64,000 nt of DNA from Metabacillus bambusae (GTDB lineage: Bacteria; Bacillota; Bacilli; Bacillales; Bacillaceae), in the NCBI RefSeq assembly GCF_017497975.1, contig NZ_JAGDEL010000009.1, positions 141,155-205,154 of the forward strand. Direction: 5' to 3'. Positions 44,440-53,727 of this stretch are shown here, piece by piece. The notes under the pieces were generated by a model. The model had not been told where the DNA came from. It searched no databases and saw only the letters and a list, made by a program, of their open reading frames with translations. Both the position numbers and the translations under genes were made by a program. How positions within the stretch are numbered: the stretch's first letter is position 1; each line of letters begins with the position of its first letter.

Positions 44440-46023
44440 ATGAAAAAAATACTAATACTGCTTTTAACAGCTATATTATTACTTACGGCATGCAGTTCGA
44501 AAGAAAAAGTAAGTAAAGAGCCTTCTAAAAGTGCAGAAGTGAATAAAGAAGGATTCCCAATTGTAGAAGAAGAAATAAAATTATCCATGATGGCACCTGG
44601 TACTGGTATGGCTGAATGGAAAGACATGCCTACTTTAAAGGAGTATGCAGAGAAAACAAAAATTAACTTTGAATATATTACTCCACCAATGAGTGATTTC
44701 CAGACTAAATTAAATCTAGCATTTGCTAGTGGAGATATTGCAGATGTTATTTATGCAGCAGGGTCAACGAATTTGACTCCTGGTATGGAAGTAGATTATG
44801 GAAAACAAGGAGTATTGGTACCTTTAGAAGATCTTATTAAAGAATATGCTCCTAATATACAAAAAATATTTGATGAAAACCCTGAAATTAAAAAATCCGT
44901 TACAACTGTTGATGGGCACATCTATTCACTACCTGCTATCAATATGCATCCGACATCTGGCTGGTATAGAGGTCCAATGTGGTTCAATGGTCAATGGCTA
45001 AAAGCATTAGGTGTGAAAGAATTACCTAAGACCACTGATGAACTATATGATTTATTAGTACGGTTTAAAACTGAAGATCCAAATGGAAATGGAAAAGCAG
45101 ATGAAATTCCATTAACAGATGTAAAAATGGATAGCACACGTCCTTGGTTACTCGGTGCTTTTGGATTGAAAGAGTGGGGTATTGATGAAGTTGATGGAAA
45201 AGTAAGATATACGCCTATGACAGACAATTATAAAGAATATTTAACTTATATGAATAAACTTTTTGAAGAAGGACTATTAGATCCAGAGACGTTTTCACAA
45301 TCTGATGAACAGAAAAAAGCAAAAGGACAAGCGAACCGGCTTGGATTATTCCCAGATTATTTCTCATTCTTTACTACTGGTGAAACACAAGAAGTAGCAA
45401 TAAACAATCCAATGTTTCATCCTCTAACTAGTTCAGTTTCAGATGAGCCATTGTTCCCACGTAGTCCTGGAATAAGTAGGGGTGCTTTCGCTATCACAAG
45501 TAACAATGAAAATCCAGAAGCTACGATTCGATGGGTTGATTATTTCTATTCAAAAGAAGGTCGTGAATACTTAAATGATGGACCTGAAGGATATCTTTGG
45601 AAAAAAGGTGAAAACGGTGAAAGAGTGTATCAAGAGGTACCAGAAGGTTTTGATAGTAGTGAAGATTATCGAGGAACATTAACGCCTGCATATGGAATTA
45701 CTGCACCAACTGTTACGGCTCGAATCGAAGGTGTTGAACTATCAGAATTTGATAAGTTTATTGAAGCTGAAACGAAGGAAAAGATTGATCCTTATGCAAA
45801 GGTTCCATTTCCACTTACCTATTTAACAAATGAAGAGCAAGCAACAGTAAATACCATTGAAGTGGATTTACAATCCTATGTAGAACAAATGGAAGCAAAA
45901 TTCATCACTGGGGTTGAACCATTATCTAATTGGGATAAATACGTAAAAACGATTGAAGATATGAATATAGAAAAATATATTCAAGTTTACCAAGATGCTT
46001 ACGATCGTTGGAAAGATAGTTAA
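44440..46023 (+). CDS. lplA: Extracellular solute-binding lipoprotein, LplA-like
   Basis: Binding protein of 527 residues for an oligosaccharide. The signal peptide ends in lipobox LLTACSSK, so it is anchored to the membrane outer face. The mature part has the family 1 binding-protein pattern: SGDIADVIYAAGSTNL, EIPLTDVKMDSTRPWLLGAF and a C-terminal GVEPLSNWDKYVKTIEDMNI. The ATG at 44440 is chosen for AAAGGGG 8 bases upstream, which also gives a clean signal peptide. The likely ligand is a glycan fragment, given the glycosidases downstream. Confidence 0.85.
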   Translation: MKKILILLLTAILLLTACSSKEKVSKEPSKSAEVNKEGFPIVEEEIKLSMMAPGTGMAEWKDMPTLKEYAEKTKINFEYITPPMSDFQTKLNLAFASGDIADVIYAAGSTNLTPGMEVDYGKQGVLVPLEDLIKEYAPNIQKIFDENPEIKKSVTTVDGHIYSLPAINMHPTSGWYRGPMWFNGQWLKALGVKELPKTTDELYDLLVRFKTEDPNGNGKADEIPLTDVKMDSTRPWLLGAFGLKEWGIDEVDGKVRYTPMTDNYKEYLTYMNKLFEEGLLDPETFSQSDEQKKAKGQANRLGLFPDYFSFFTTGETQEVAINNPMFHPLTSSVSDEPLFPRSPGISRGAFAITSNNENPEATIRWVDYFYSKEGREYLNDGPEGYLWKKGENGERVYQEVPEGFDSSEDYRGTLTPAYGITAPTVTARIEGVELSEFDKFIEAETKEKIDPYAKVPFPLTYLTNEEQATVNTIEVDLQSYVEQMEAKFITGVEPLSNWDKYVKTIEDMNIEKYIQVYQDAYDRWKDS

Positions 46024-46081
46024 TAGGATTAACATTATATTCTAATCCCTGATAGACTAATAAATTAATATGAAAATAAAG

Positions 46082-46125
46082 GATGGATCGTATGCCCCTA
46101 ATAAAAAGAGGGTATACGATTCATC
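46082..46125 (+). terminator. Hairpin after the binding-protein gene
   Basis: 16-bp stem GATGGATCGTATGCCC/GGGTATACGATTCATC, with two wobble pairs and a 12-nt loop, followed by an AT-rich stretch. It may partly terminate so that importer genes exceed downstream enzyme genes. Confidence 0.65.
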
Positions 46126-46147
46126 ATTATATTTTGGAGGATTGAAC

Positions 46148-46305
46148 ATGGGAAAATACAAAAATAGTCATTTTCCCATATACGAACGATTGAATAGTTT
46201 AATAAATCAAATGACATTGAAAGAAAAGGTAGCCAATTAAATCAAAAAATGTATGGATGGGAAGCCTACAATAAAACAGAAAATGGATATGAATTAAAAA
46301 GATAA
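46148..46305 (+). pseudogene. 5' fragment of a glycoside hydrolase family 3 gene
   Basis: Starts with an intact ATG after GGAGGATTGAAC. It reads to LINQMTLKEKVAN and stops, but one frame over it continues LNQKMYGWEAYNKTENGYEL. Adding a single C near 46235 gives KEKVAQLNQKMYGWEAY, a typical start of a bacterial GH3 beta-glucosidase-type enzyme. After 46305 the similarity ends and no further GH3 sequence is present before the next gene at 46444, so the gene has lost one base and most of its length. Confidence 0.65.
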
Positions 46306-46443
46306 ATTTACAAGGCCTTGGTTCTCATGGCCAATTCGATGTTTAGTGAATTTTTATTAACCCAATGTCTTCTGTTTGTAAAAGGCAGTCCATTAGCAAA
46401 TAGGTAAGAAAGATAAACGAGAGTGATTATGGAGGTGAAACAT

Positions 46444-47451
46444 ATGAGTGTTGAAGTTCTAGTAAATGATTATCGAAATGGTTACCTTGAAAATATCCAT
46501 CCTGGTCATATTTGTGGGGTGAATGCAACAGGAATTATCAAATACAAGGTAGGAGATACAGAGCATTGGACTTTTTTGCGGTCCGCATTAAAGCCAATAC
46601 AGGCGATTCCAGCAATTGCTAATCATATTCAGGAGCATTTCAAGCTAACGAATCGTGAAACATCCCTAATTGCTGCATCACATCGAGGTGAAGAATTACA
46701 TATCGATGAGCTGGAGAAATTACTGGATAAAATCGGGGTAGCAGAAGAAGAATTGCTATGCCACCCGACATACCCACTAAATTCAAGGGCAAAGGAAGCA
46801 CTCCTAAAAAAGAATCAACCGAAAAGAAAGCTATACCATAATTGTTCTGGCAAGCATCTAGGAATGCTTGCACTGGCAAAAGTTCTCGGTGTAAATACTG
46901 AAGGATATTTTGAATTAGAACATCCGGTACAGCAGGAAATCCTTATAGCGCTTTCTAGTATTTCCGGGTGCAGTATTGATCAAATTAGGATGGGTGTGGA
47001 TGGGTGTGGTGTTCCTGTCTATGCACTGCCACTTAAATTTCTTGCAAATACCTACCTGCGATTTGCAAGACCAGAGCTTATTTGTGACCAATCCATTCAA
47101 GATGCAGTTATCAAAATAACAAGCATGATGAATGAACATCCAGAAATTATTTCAGGAACAAATGCGATTTGTACAAGTTTGTTAATGGATGACAATATCG
47201 TTGCAAAAGGTGGAGCGCAAGGGGTTTATTGCTTTGGATTAAAAGAGGAGAAATTAGGTTTTTCCTTGAAAGTAATGGACGGTTCTGAGGAACAATGGCC
47301 ATTAATCGTTGCAAGTATTCTCGAACAAATCGAGTATAAAAATCAGGATACTATCCAAAGGTTGTATAACTTGTCTCAAAAAGAAATATATAACGACAAC
47401 AACAAACTTGTAGGGAATAAAAAAGCTGTATTTAAATTAGTGGAAGTTTAA
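46444..47451 (+). CDS. L-asparaginase II family protein
   Basis: Protein of 335 residues of the Asparaginase_II family, recognised by LRSALKPIQAIPAIA, SHRGEELHIDELEKLL, LYHNCSGKHLGMLALAK, MGVDGCGVPVYALPL and GTNAICTSLL with KGGAQGVYCF. The family includes a hydrolase of L-asparagine; it is distinct from the type I/II AnsA-AnsB fold. ATGGAGGTG precedes the ATG at 46444. Its stop overlaps the start of the GH20-like gene. Finding it in a glycosidase cluster suggests a substrate such as glycosyl-asparagine; that is inference. Confidence 0.78.
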   Translation: MSVEVLVNDYRNGYLENIHPGHICGVNATGIIKYKVGDTEHWTFLRSALKPIQAIPAIANHIQEHFKLTNRETSLIAASHRGEELHIDELEKLLDKIGVAEEELLCHPTYPLNSRAKEALLKKNQPKRKLYHNCSGKHLGMLALAKVLGVNTEGYFELEHPVQQEILIALSSISGCSIDQIRMGVDGCGVPVYALPLKFLANTYLRFARPELICDQSIQDAVIKITSMMNEHPEIISGTNAICTSLLMDDNIVAKGGAQGVYCFGLKEEKLGFSLKVMDGSEEQWPLIVASILEQIEYKNQDTIQRLYNLSQKEIYNDNNKLVGNKKAVFKLVEV

Positions 47452-48506
47452 TGGGGAGTGTCCAAAAAGTGAATGTAACAGAACCTGTACGCGCATTTCA
47501 TTTAAGATTCGGGTCACATGACTTGGTTGATTCATTTAAGAAATTTATTGAGAAGGTGTTGGTCCCAAAAGGAATTAACCATTTAGTTTTGGAATGTAAT
47601 ACGTCTTTTGTATTTGAATCACACCCAGAAGTCACTGGTGGAACATTAACAAAGCAGGATGCAAGAGAAATAGCAGCAGTATGCAAAAATAAAGGGATAC
47701 GACTTATCCCTTTATTCCAATGTCTAGGTCACCAAGGTTGGGGAGGTGCACCGAATTCAATTTTGAAAGCGCATCCTGAATTTGATGAAACACCTCATGT
47801 GCCATTTGATGCAAAGTGGCCAGATATTTTCTGCAGGAGCTGGTGTCCGGAACATCCAGACGTTAATCAGTTTATATTTGAGCTAATGGATGAACTTATC
47901 GACGCGTTTCGAGCTGATGCATTCCATGTTGGTATGGATGAAGTATTTGTACTGGCAGATGATCAATGTCCTCGCTGTCAAGGGAAGGACAGAGCCGATT
48001 TATTTGCCAAAGTTGTTAATGATCTTCACAAGCATTTAGTAAAAGAGCGCGGTGTTGAAATGTTTATGTGGGGAGATCGGTTAAACGACAGTGCGAAGCT
48101 GGGCTATGACCAATGGGAAGGGGATACGTTTGGCACCCATAAAGCAATTGATCTCATACCTAAAGATATTGTGATGATGGATTGGCATTATGAAAAATTG
48201 GATGAGTATCCTTCGATTCGCAATTTTATAGAGAAAGGCTTTACCGTCATTCCAGCATGTTGGTTCAAAACAAATGCTGCTATTGATTTCTTTAACGAAA
48301 GCAAACGCCAGGCTCAAGAACAAGGATCAGAAGATAAAATGCCCGGTATGGTTGTGACATCATGGAACAGCTGGGACAAAGAGTCTTTTGAAAGGTTTAT
48401 GACGATGTCTCCAAATAGCTTCGAATGTGATGAAAAATTAGAAGAGCTGGATGAATTATATCGGACAATGTCTGTCATCGTGGAAAAGCTAAATAGTAGA
48501 TTCTAA
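47451..48506 (+). CDS. GH20-type glycosidase (beta-N-acetylhexosaminidase-like)
   Basis: Cytoplasmic TIM-barrel protein of 351 residues with no signal peptide. The motif DAFHVGMDEVFVL carries the Asp-Glu pair used by GH20 enzymes in substrate-assisted catalysis of GlcNAc- or GalNAc-linked sugars. LIPLFQCLGHQGWGG and MFMWGDRL and MDWHYEK are other barrel motifs. It is shorter than secreted GH20 enzymes because it lacks extra domains. The ATG overlaps the preceding stop (TAATG); a GTG at 47469 after GGGGAG is an alternative start. Confidence 0.7.
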   Translation: MGSVQKVNVTEPVRAFHLRFGSHDLVDSFKKFIEKVLVPKGINHLVLECNTSFVFESHPEVTGGTLTKQDAREIAAVCKNKGIRLIPLFQCLGHQGWGGAPNSILKAHPEFDETPHVPFDAKWPDIFCRSWCPEHPDVNQFIFELMDELIDAFRADAFHVGMDEVFVLADDQCPRCQGKDRADLFAKVVNDLHKHLVKERGVEMFMWGDRLNDSAKLGYDQWEGDTFGTHKAIDLIPKDIVMMDWHYEKLDEYPSIRNFIEKGFTVIPACWFKTNAAIDFFNESKRQAQEQGSEDKMPGMVVTSWNSWDKESFERFMTMSPNSFECDEKLEELDELYRTMSVIVEKLNSRF

Positions 48507-48535
48507 AAAATTTATTAAATTAGGGGTGTTATGAG

Positions 48536-49408
48536 ATGAAATTAGGATTAAGTACGTATAGTTTGCTAGATGCCATTAACGCGGGAGAAATGGATATTCT
48601 GGATGTTATCGAGTGGATTGCCGATAATGGTGGAGAGCATATGGAAATTGTCCCTTATGGATTTACTTTAGTAGATAACTTGGAACTAGCAGATAAAGTA
48701 CGAGAAAAAGCAAAAGAAGTTGGCATTGAGCTATCAAACTATTCAATGCCTGCTAATTTTGTTCAGGATACCGAGGAAGAATTTGCGGCAGAGGTTGCAA
48801 GAATGAAGGAACATATAGATCTTTTAGATCGCATGGGCATCAAACATATGCGCCATGATGTGACGGCATTTACCTTACCCCCTGAAAAAATGACAATCAA
48901 ATACTTTGAAAACAGCCTACCGCAAATTATTGAAGGAAGCCGCCGCATCGCTGACTATGCAGCAAAATTCGGGATTACAACAACAATTGAAAATCATGGA
49001 GTTGCTGTCCAGCATAGCGATCGAGTTCAAAGGGTGCTACAAGCAGTGGACAGACCTAACTTTAAAACGACGTTGGATGTAGGAAATTTCATGTGTGTCG
49101 ATGAAAATCCTATTGTAGGTGTAAAGAAGAACCTGCCATATGCATCACTCGTGCATTTTAAGGATTTTTACTTCCGTCCTTACTATAACGACCCAGGTGC
49201 AGGAAAATGGTTTAAAACGTCTAATGGCAACTTTTTAAGAGGTGCAATTGTTGGACAAGGTGATATTGAAATAAGAGAAATTGTGAAACTGATTAAAGAT
49301 TCCGGTTATGACGGTTATATAACATTGGAATTTGAAGGAATGGAAGAATGCAGAGAAGCTTGCAAAATTGGAATGGATAATCTAAGACGTTTCTGGGAAG
49401 AAGCTTAA
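48536..49408 (+). CDS. Sugar isomerase/epimerase (AP-endonuclease-2 fold)
   Basis: TIM-barrel protein of 290 residues of the xylose-isomerase-like/IolE group. Metal-ligand segments are visible: TTIENHGVAVQHSDR (Glu), KTTLDVGNFM (Asp), VHFKDFYF (His) and GYITLEFEGMEE (Glu). The sugar is unknown; in this operon it could process a fucose- or hexosamine-derived product. TAGGGGTG precedes the ATG, 30 bases after the GH20-like gene. Confidence 0.75.
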   Translation: MKLGLSTYSLLDAINAGEMDILDVIEWIADNGGEHMEIVPYGFTLVDNLELADKVREKAKEVGIELSNYSMPANFVQDTEEEFAAEVARMKEHIDLLDRMGIKHMRHDVTAFTLPPEKMTIKYFENSLPQIIEGSRRIADYAAKFGITTTIENHGVAVQHSDRVQRVLQAVDRPNFKTTLDVGNFMCVDENPIVGVKKNLPYASLVHFKDFYFRPYYNDPGAGKWFKTSNGNFLRGAIVGQGDIEIREIVKLIKDSGYDGYITLEFEGMEECREACKIGMDNLRRFWEEA

Positions 49409-49481
49409 TTCCTAAAATGTAACATAATGAGAATGAGATTGAGATAATTATAGAGAAGATATACTTGAAAGGAATGAAAAT

Positions 49482-50858
49482 ATGACGACTGACCCGAAAG
49501 ACAAGGAAGTAAATCATGGTGTCCATAATTTTAGTGCAGAAGAGAAATGGTTCAAACCAAAAGACCCAGTGATATTGGATCGATTAGAATGGTTTAAGGA
49601 CCAAAAATTAGCTTTGATGATGCACTGGGGGCCGTATTCTCAGCTTGGTGTTGTGGAATCATGGGCTCTAAGTGATAAGGATGGCGATTGGTCACGTACG
49701 GATATTGACTGGGAAGAAGATGGAGAGGAATTTAAGCGACAATATTTCAATCTAAATAAAACATTTAACCCTGTTCGTTTTCAACCTGAAGTTTGGGCTG
49801 ACTTAGCCGCAGAGGGCGGTTTTAGATATTTCATTTTCACGACGAAACATCATGATGGCTTTAGTATGTGGGACACGAAAGAGACTGATTACCGTGTTAC
49901 TTCATCAGAATGTCCTTTTCACAATCATAAGTATGCTGATATATGCAAGCATGTCTTTGATGCTTTTCGTGAAAAGGGCTTGGGAATCGCAGCATATTTT
50001 TCTAAGGCAGATTGGCATACACCTTACTATTGGGCACCTGGCATGGCTCGGGGTAGGGAGATGTGGCGAGGTCCGTCATATGACCCAGATGAATACCCAT
50101 GGTTGTGGGATAAGTTTGTGAACTTTACTCATAATCAGATAATGGAGCTAATGTCCAAATATGGTCGAATTGACGTGTTGTGGTTAGATGCAGGATGGGT
50201 TGGTAAAGGGAGGCAGGACATCCGCCTCGGAGAAGTGGTGGAAAAAGCCCGTGAAATACAGCCATGGTTGCTTACAGCTGACCGTACGATCGGCGGGGAG
50301 TTTGAAAACTATATTACCCCTGAACAGACGATTCCTGACAATCCGATGAGTGTGCCATGGGAAAGTTGTATAACGATGGGAACTTCTTTTTCCTTTAAAT
50401 ATGAAGATAAGTATAAGTCTACACGCGATATTGTCCACACGTTGATTGAAATCATATCTAAAGGCGGAAATCTTGCATTAAATGTTGCACCACAACCTGA
50501 TGGGCGCTTACCTGAGGGAGCCATTAAAAGGATGAAAGAGCTTGGAGCTTGGTTGAAGGTTTACGGTGAAGCCGTCTATGGTACACGCATTTGTGCACCG
50601 TATTTCAAAGGAGGTCTAGCTTTCACAAGAAAAGGTGAAACAGCTTACTGTTTCCGGTTATATCAAAGCGAAGATGATCGTTATAAGGATGAATATGTTT
50701 ACATTCCTTATACTGAAAAGGTACGGCGTATAGATATTCTGGGCGGTGAAGGAAATCTTGAATTTAGTCAGATGGAAGAAGGAATATCTGTAAGAATACC
50801 AAAAGTGGAGGAAAAGGAAGGAAATATTCCAATCGCCCATGTATTTAGGTTAACATAA
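49482..50858 (+). CDS. GH29 alpha-L-fucosidase
   Basis: Enzyme of 458 residues without a signal peptide. The GH29 barrel shows MMHWGPYSQLGVVESWALSD at the start, FIFTTKHHDGFSMWDTKETDY, and the nucleophile Asp in IDVLWLDAGWVGKG; the substrate-binding SKGGNLALNVAPQPDGRLP and a C-terminal beta domain follow. It would release L-fucose from imported glycans. AAAGGAATG precedes the ATG. It ends the operon before a strong terminator. No fucose isomerase or kinase is seen in the window. Confidence 0.87.
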   Translation: MTTDPKDKEVNHGVHNFSAEEKWFKPKDPVILDRLEWFKDQKLALMMHWGPYSQLGVVESWALSDKDGDWSRTDIDWEEDGEEFKRQYFNLNKTFNPVRFQPEVWADLAAEGGFRYFIFTTKHHDGFSMWDTKETDYRVTSSECPFHNHKYADICKHVFDAFREKGLGIAAYFSKADWHTPYYWAPGMARGREMWRGPSYDPDEYPWLWDKFVNFTHNQIMELMSKYGRIDVLWLDAGWVGKGRQDIRLGEVVEKAREIQPWLLTADRTIGGEFENYITPEQTIPDNPMSVPWESCITMGTSFSFKYEDKYKSTRDIVHTLIEIISKGGNLALNVAPQPDGRLPEGAIKRMKELGAWLKVYGEAVYGTRICAPYFKGGLAFTRKGETAYCFRLYQSEDDRYKDEYVYIPYTEKVRRIDILGGEGNLEFSQMEEGISVRIPKVEEKEGNIPIAHVFRLT

Positions 50859-50941
50859 TCAATCATTTTAAGAATAACTAAGGTAGAGGTGTAAGAGATT
50901 TATTTCGAATAGAAGGTGAAGCGAGAACATAATTGACTTTA

Positions 50942-50986
50942 ACCGCTTCAAAAAACAGGTGTCCGTTTTTTTTTTGAAGCGGTTTT
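50942..50986 (+). terminator. Strong terminator at the end of the glycan island
   Basis: Perfect 14-bp stem ACCGCTTCAAAAAA/TTTTTTGAAGCGGT; the internal A and T runs make it work in either direction, serving the convergent EcsC-family gene too. Confidence 0.8.
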
Positions 50987-51001
50987 GGTTAAAGCTCGAA
51001 A

Positions 51002-51817
51002 CTAGGTGTTGATCTTCTCATCTTCTCCCAGTCTTTCAAGAATTCTTCTTTTCCGATAAAGCATCATACCTGCTTCAGCCAAGTCATGGATCATAGATCG
51101 ATTTGTGAGTGCTCCAAATACCATTCCTGCGATTGGCACCATTTGTAGTAGCTTTTTCCAACCGAATTGATCACGATACGTGTAAACGACCTCACGCCAG
51201 CCTTGTAGTTGGGAAATCATTTCATTATTTGTTGTTTTGTCGCGATGATAAAATGCTGATAATTCATTTAAAATGGCTTGTTTTCCAACAACATCCGCTG
51301 AGGCAAATTGAAGACTTTTTACAATGAAAATCCGCTCATTACGATCTTTTGGATCATAGCCATAAGCGATCGCAATTTCCTGAAGCGTTTTTAATGAAAG
51401 ACCAAGCAGTACAGGAATATCAACCGCTAACGTGAAGATCCCACCGATTCCAGTGGTTGCTCCTTGGATAGTAGCTAGCTGACTTCGGTTAGTCTTTAAT
51501 TCTTGGCCAACAGCATCCATAGTGGATAATGGAAGGGAAGCTATATCATCAAGCTCAATGGTCTCTTTTTGTGAATGCTTCCGTAGTTTTGCTAAAATAG
51601 CCTTTTCCTGTGTTAAGTATTGTCCACCTGTTTGAACGAAAGATCCTAGCTCATCTAGTAAAACACCAATTTTCTTTTGGATAAAAGCAGGAGTTACTTT
51701 ATCTAATAGCTTAAAAGGAAGGCGGCCAATTTTTTCCCAAAACCAAAGACCCTGTTGATCCTTCTCCCATTTTTCAATTGCTTGTAGCTCTGTTTGTAAC
51801 CAATCCTTAGTTTCCAC
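51002..51817 (-). CDS. EcsC family protein
   Basis: Protein of 271 residues of the EcsC family. It has a helical charged N-terminal half and the conserved glycine-rich hydrophobic core GATTGIGGIFTLAVDIPVLL followed by LKTLQEIAIAYGYDP, with a second hydrophobic segment near VPIAGMVFGALTNRSMI. EcsC proteins are probably membrane-associated; the function is unknown. A GTG start is used because no ATG lies in frame near AAGGTTGG. Confidence 0.75.
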   Translation of the reverse strand: METKDWLQTELQAIEKWEKDQQGLWFWEKIGRLPFKLLDKVTPAFIQKKIGVLLDELGSFVQTGGQYLTQEKAILAKLRKHSQKETIELDDIASLPLSTMDAVGQELKTNRSQLATIQGATTGIGGIFTLAVDIPVLLGLSLKTLQEIAIAYGYDPKDRNERIFIVKSLQFASADVVGKQAILNELSAFYHRDKTTNNEMISQLQGWREVVYTYRDQFGWKKLLQMVPIAGMVFGALTNRSMIHDLAEAGMMLYRKRRILERLGEDEKINT

Positions 51818-51984
51818 GTCATACCAACCTTTTCATTAATTTATCATTTATACTTGTATAACTGTATTACGTTTGACCTTTTAATAGGTTCCATAATAAT
51901 ATAGTTTCCCCGAGATTTTAACCATACTCTCCGATAATAAGATCTTTTAAACCTAAAATGATTAGTCCATTCATACCAAAAAAA

Positions 51985-52194
51985 GGCTGTTTTCGCAAAC
52001 CTTGTTGCTATTTACTAAGTAATGCGGTGTGGTTGATTGCAGCGAGAGATGCTCGCTTTCCGCGGGGCGGGCGGTGAGCCTCCTCGGCGTAAACGCCTGC
52101 ATGAGTCTCACCTGTCCGCTGCTCCCGCAGGAGTCTCGCACCTCCGCTCCAATCAACCTTAAAATTAAAAGCAACAATCTCTTAGAAAAGTGCC
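51985..52194. repeat. MITE-like GC-rich repeat, copy 1 of a direct pair
   Basis: About 210 bases. The ends GGCTGTTTTCGCAAACCTTG and GGCACTTTTCTAAGAGATTG (reverse complement) are imperfect inverted repeats leading into TTGTTGCT/AGCAACAA. Inside are GGTTGATTG/CAATCAACC and a GC-rich core (CGCGGGGCGGGCGGTGAGCC). Nearly identical to 56326-56541. An open frame of 66 codons inside is not accepted. Confidence 0.8.
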
Positions 52195-52236
52195 AAAAAA
52201 AAAAGACGTGGAATCTCCTCACGTCTTAATAAATTA

Positions 52237-53013
52237 TTATTCAGCCATTTTTTCCAAATTGCCATTACGATCCATTTTAAATGTTGTGGTGGATGCGCGA
52301 TCGTCTTCATCAAATAATACTAGTTTTCTTGCGCGGTTCATGATTTTCATTAATGTTTCATAGTCTTCTTGGACTGTAACGGTATCTTGTTCAAGTCTCT
52401 CAACCTTTTTCATTAATTCTTCGTTTTGTGAAGTGAGCTCTTGATTTTCACGCTTTAATCGTCTATTTTCACTCATAAGAGCCTCTGAATGCTCATTATT
52501 TGATTTATAAGAATGCAAGAATGCAATAACCTGCTCCATCGTCATTCTGTTAGGTGATACAGCTTGTTGATTCATACCTGTAAATGGTTGTGCTGCTACT
52601 GGTTTTGGTGTTGGTTTCGGTAAGTTAGCAGTTACATCCTCATCAGCAGGCATAACTTCGGCCATATGACTCTCTAAAGCTGACATCATCGTAAGCTCTT
52701 CTTGTTCATCCACATCAATTTCAATAGAAGGTAAATCTGGAGAATAAAGAAGCTGCTTTTTGACTGGCTGTCCCTTTCCTAAAGCTCTCATACGTTGTTT
52801 GCGTTGTTTTTTAGCTAGTTGAAGTGCTTTTTCATAATCATGTCTTACAACTGCATTCCAACGGAAGCCACATGCAGCAGAGGTGCGATTCAGCTTATCT
52901 CCTACTTCTTCAAAGGCATTTAACTGTGTACTTCCCTCCCGTACATGACGTAAAACAGTTTCAGCTAGTAATAAATCATTCTCTTCAGACCAAGCATCTT
53001 GTCTTTGTTTCAT
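52237..53013 (-). CDS. rsfA: Prespore-specific transcription factor RsfA
   Basis: Protein of 258 residues, the length I recall for B. subtilis RsfA (YwfN). It adjusts expression of sigma-F-dependent genes in the forespore. The N-terminal 60 residues form a SANT/Myb-like DNA-binding domain ([18 protein letters not shown] and [14 protein letters not shown]). The middle is Pro-rich and low in structure, and residues 170-230 form a coiled coil ([20 protein letters not shown]). GGGAG lies upstream of the ATG. It is flanked by one of the direct MITE-like repeats. Confidence 0.88.
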   Translation of the reverse strand: MKQRQDAWSEENDLLLAETVLRHVREGSTQLNAFEEVGDKLNRTSAACGFRWNAVVRHDYEKALQLAKKQRKQRMRALGKGQPVKKQLLYSPDLPSIEIDVDEQEELTMMSALESHMAEVMPADEDVTANLPKPTPKPVAAQPFTGMNQQAVSPNRMTMEQVIAFLHSYKSNNEHSEALMSENRRLKRENQELTSQNEELMKKVERLEQDTVTVQEDYETLMKIMNRARKLVLFDEDDRASTTTFKMDRNGNLEKMAE

Positions 53014-53205
53014 CTTTTTCCAACTCCCTATATAAATAGATGGTTTAATTCATTAACTGTTATTAAGCATGGACAATTTCGAAGGATTTTATACAAATTT
53101 CTTAAGAGGATACTAGTTTTTTATGGAAATTAATTAGTAATGATTTCATTCAACAATATATCTTTCATCTTTAGAATCTACTATCCGAGGTGATATTATC
53201 CATTG

Positions 53206-53346
53206 ATGGAAGGTAAATCTCAGGTTTGACTGTCCTTGCTTACTTGCATTGGGCTTGGATACGCGGTAAAATACCTTTTAGTGAAAACGGAAGGTTTAGA
53301 TGAAGAAAAGGAAACGGAACCTAAACGATTTGTTGAATTTAGCTAG
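53206..53346 (+). pseudogene. Possible small membrane-protein gene with an in-frame stop
   Basis: From the ATG at 53206 the frame reads MEGKSQV, meets TGA at 53227, and continues LSLLTCIGLGYAVKYLLVKT then EGLDEEKETEPKRFVEFS to a stop at 53346: one helix and an acidic tail, like many small Bacillus membrane proteins. TGG to TGA would explain the stop. GAGGTGAT lies 13 bases upstream. A TTG at 53236 could also start a 36-residue product. The rest of the 452-base gap shows nothing. Confidence 0.35.
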
Positions 53347-53465
53347 CGCGTAGACGATTTATAGTTAAATAAAGCAATGTAGTATTAGCTTGTTCCACCT
53401 TTTATTGAAGTTGATAACTTAAAAACGTCTTATTCGTTTTGTATCGTAGAAAGGATTGTAGCTCG

Positions 53466-53690
53466 ATGGCAAATGAATTTAGAATTTGTGATGATTGTCA
53501 AGCAACAAACATTAAAACATTAGTGCCACGATTAGAAAAAATAGATTCGGAAGCTTCGATTGATATAGCATGTCAATCTTACTGTGGTCCAGGAAGAAAG
53601 AAAGCTTTTGCATTTGTAAACAATCGTCCTATGTCAGCACTAACAGAAGATGAACTCATTGAAAAAATCGAAAAAAAATTAAAAAAATAA
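53466..53690 (+). CDS. DUF1450 family protein
   Basis: Protein of 74 residues with the family pattern: an N-terminal [18 protein letters not shown] with Cys-x-x-Cys, and [20 protein letters not shown], so four cysteines in two pairs that could bind metal or an iron-sulfur cluster. Function unknown. The ATG at 53466 is used because AAAGGATTG precedes it. A terminator follows. Confidence 0.8.
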   Translation: MANEFRICDDCQATNIKTLVPRLEKIDSEASIDIACQSYCGPGRKKAFAFVNNRPMSALTEDELIEKIEKKLKK

Positions 53691-53691
53691 C

Positions 53692-53727
53692 ATCACCCTT
53701 GTTGATCGATACAAAGGTGATTTTTTA
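53692..53727 (+). terminator. Rho-independent terminator
   Basis: ATCACCCTTGT pairs with ACAAAGGTGAT (one mismatch) around an 8-nt loop, then six Ts. Confidence 0.8.

Noticed and set aside
52029..52229. 66-codon frame inside the MITE-like repeat
   Set aside because: Frame lies wholly in a dispersed GC-rich repeat, lacks a ribosome site and is not kept in copy 2.
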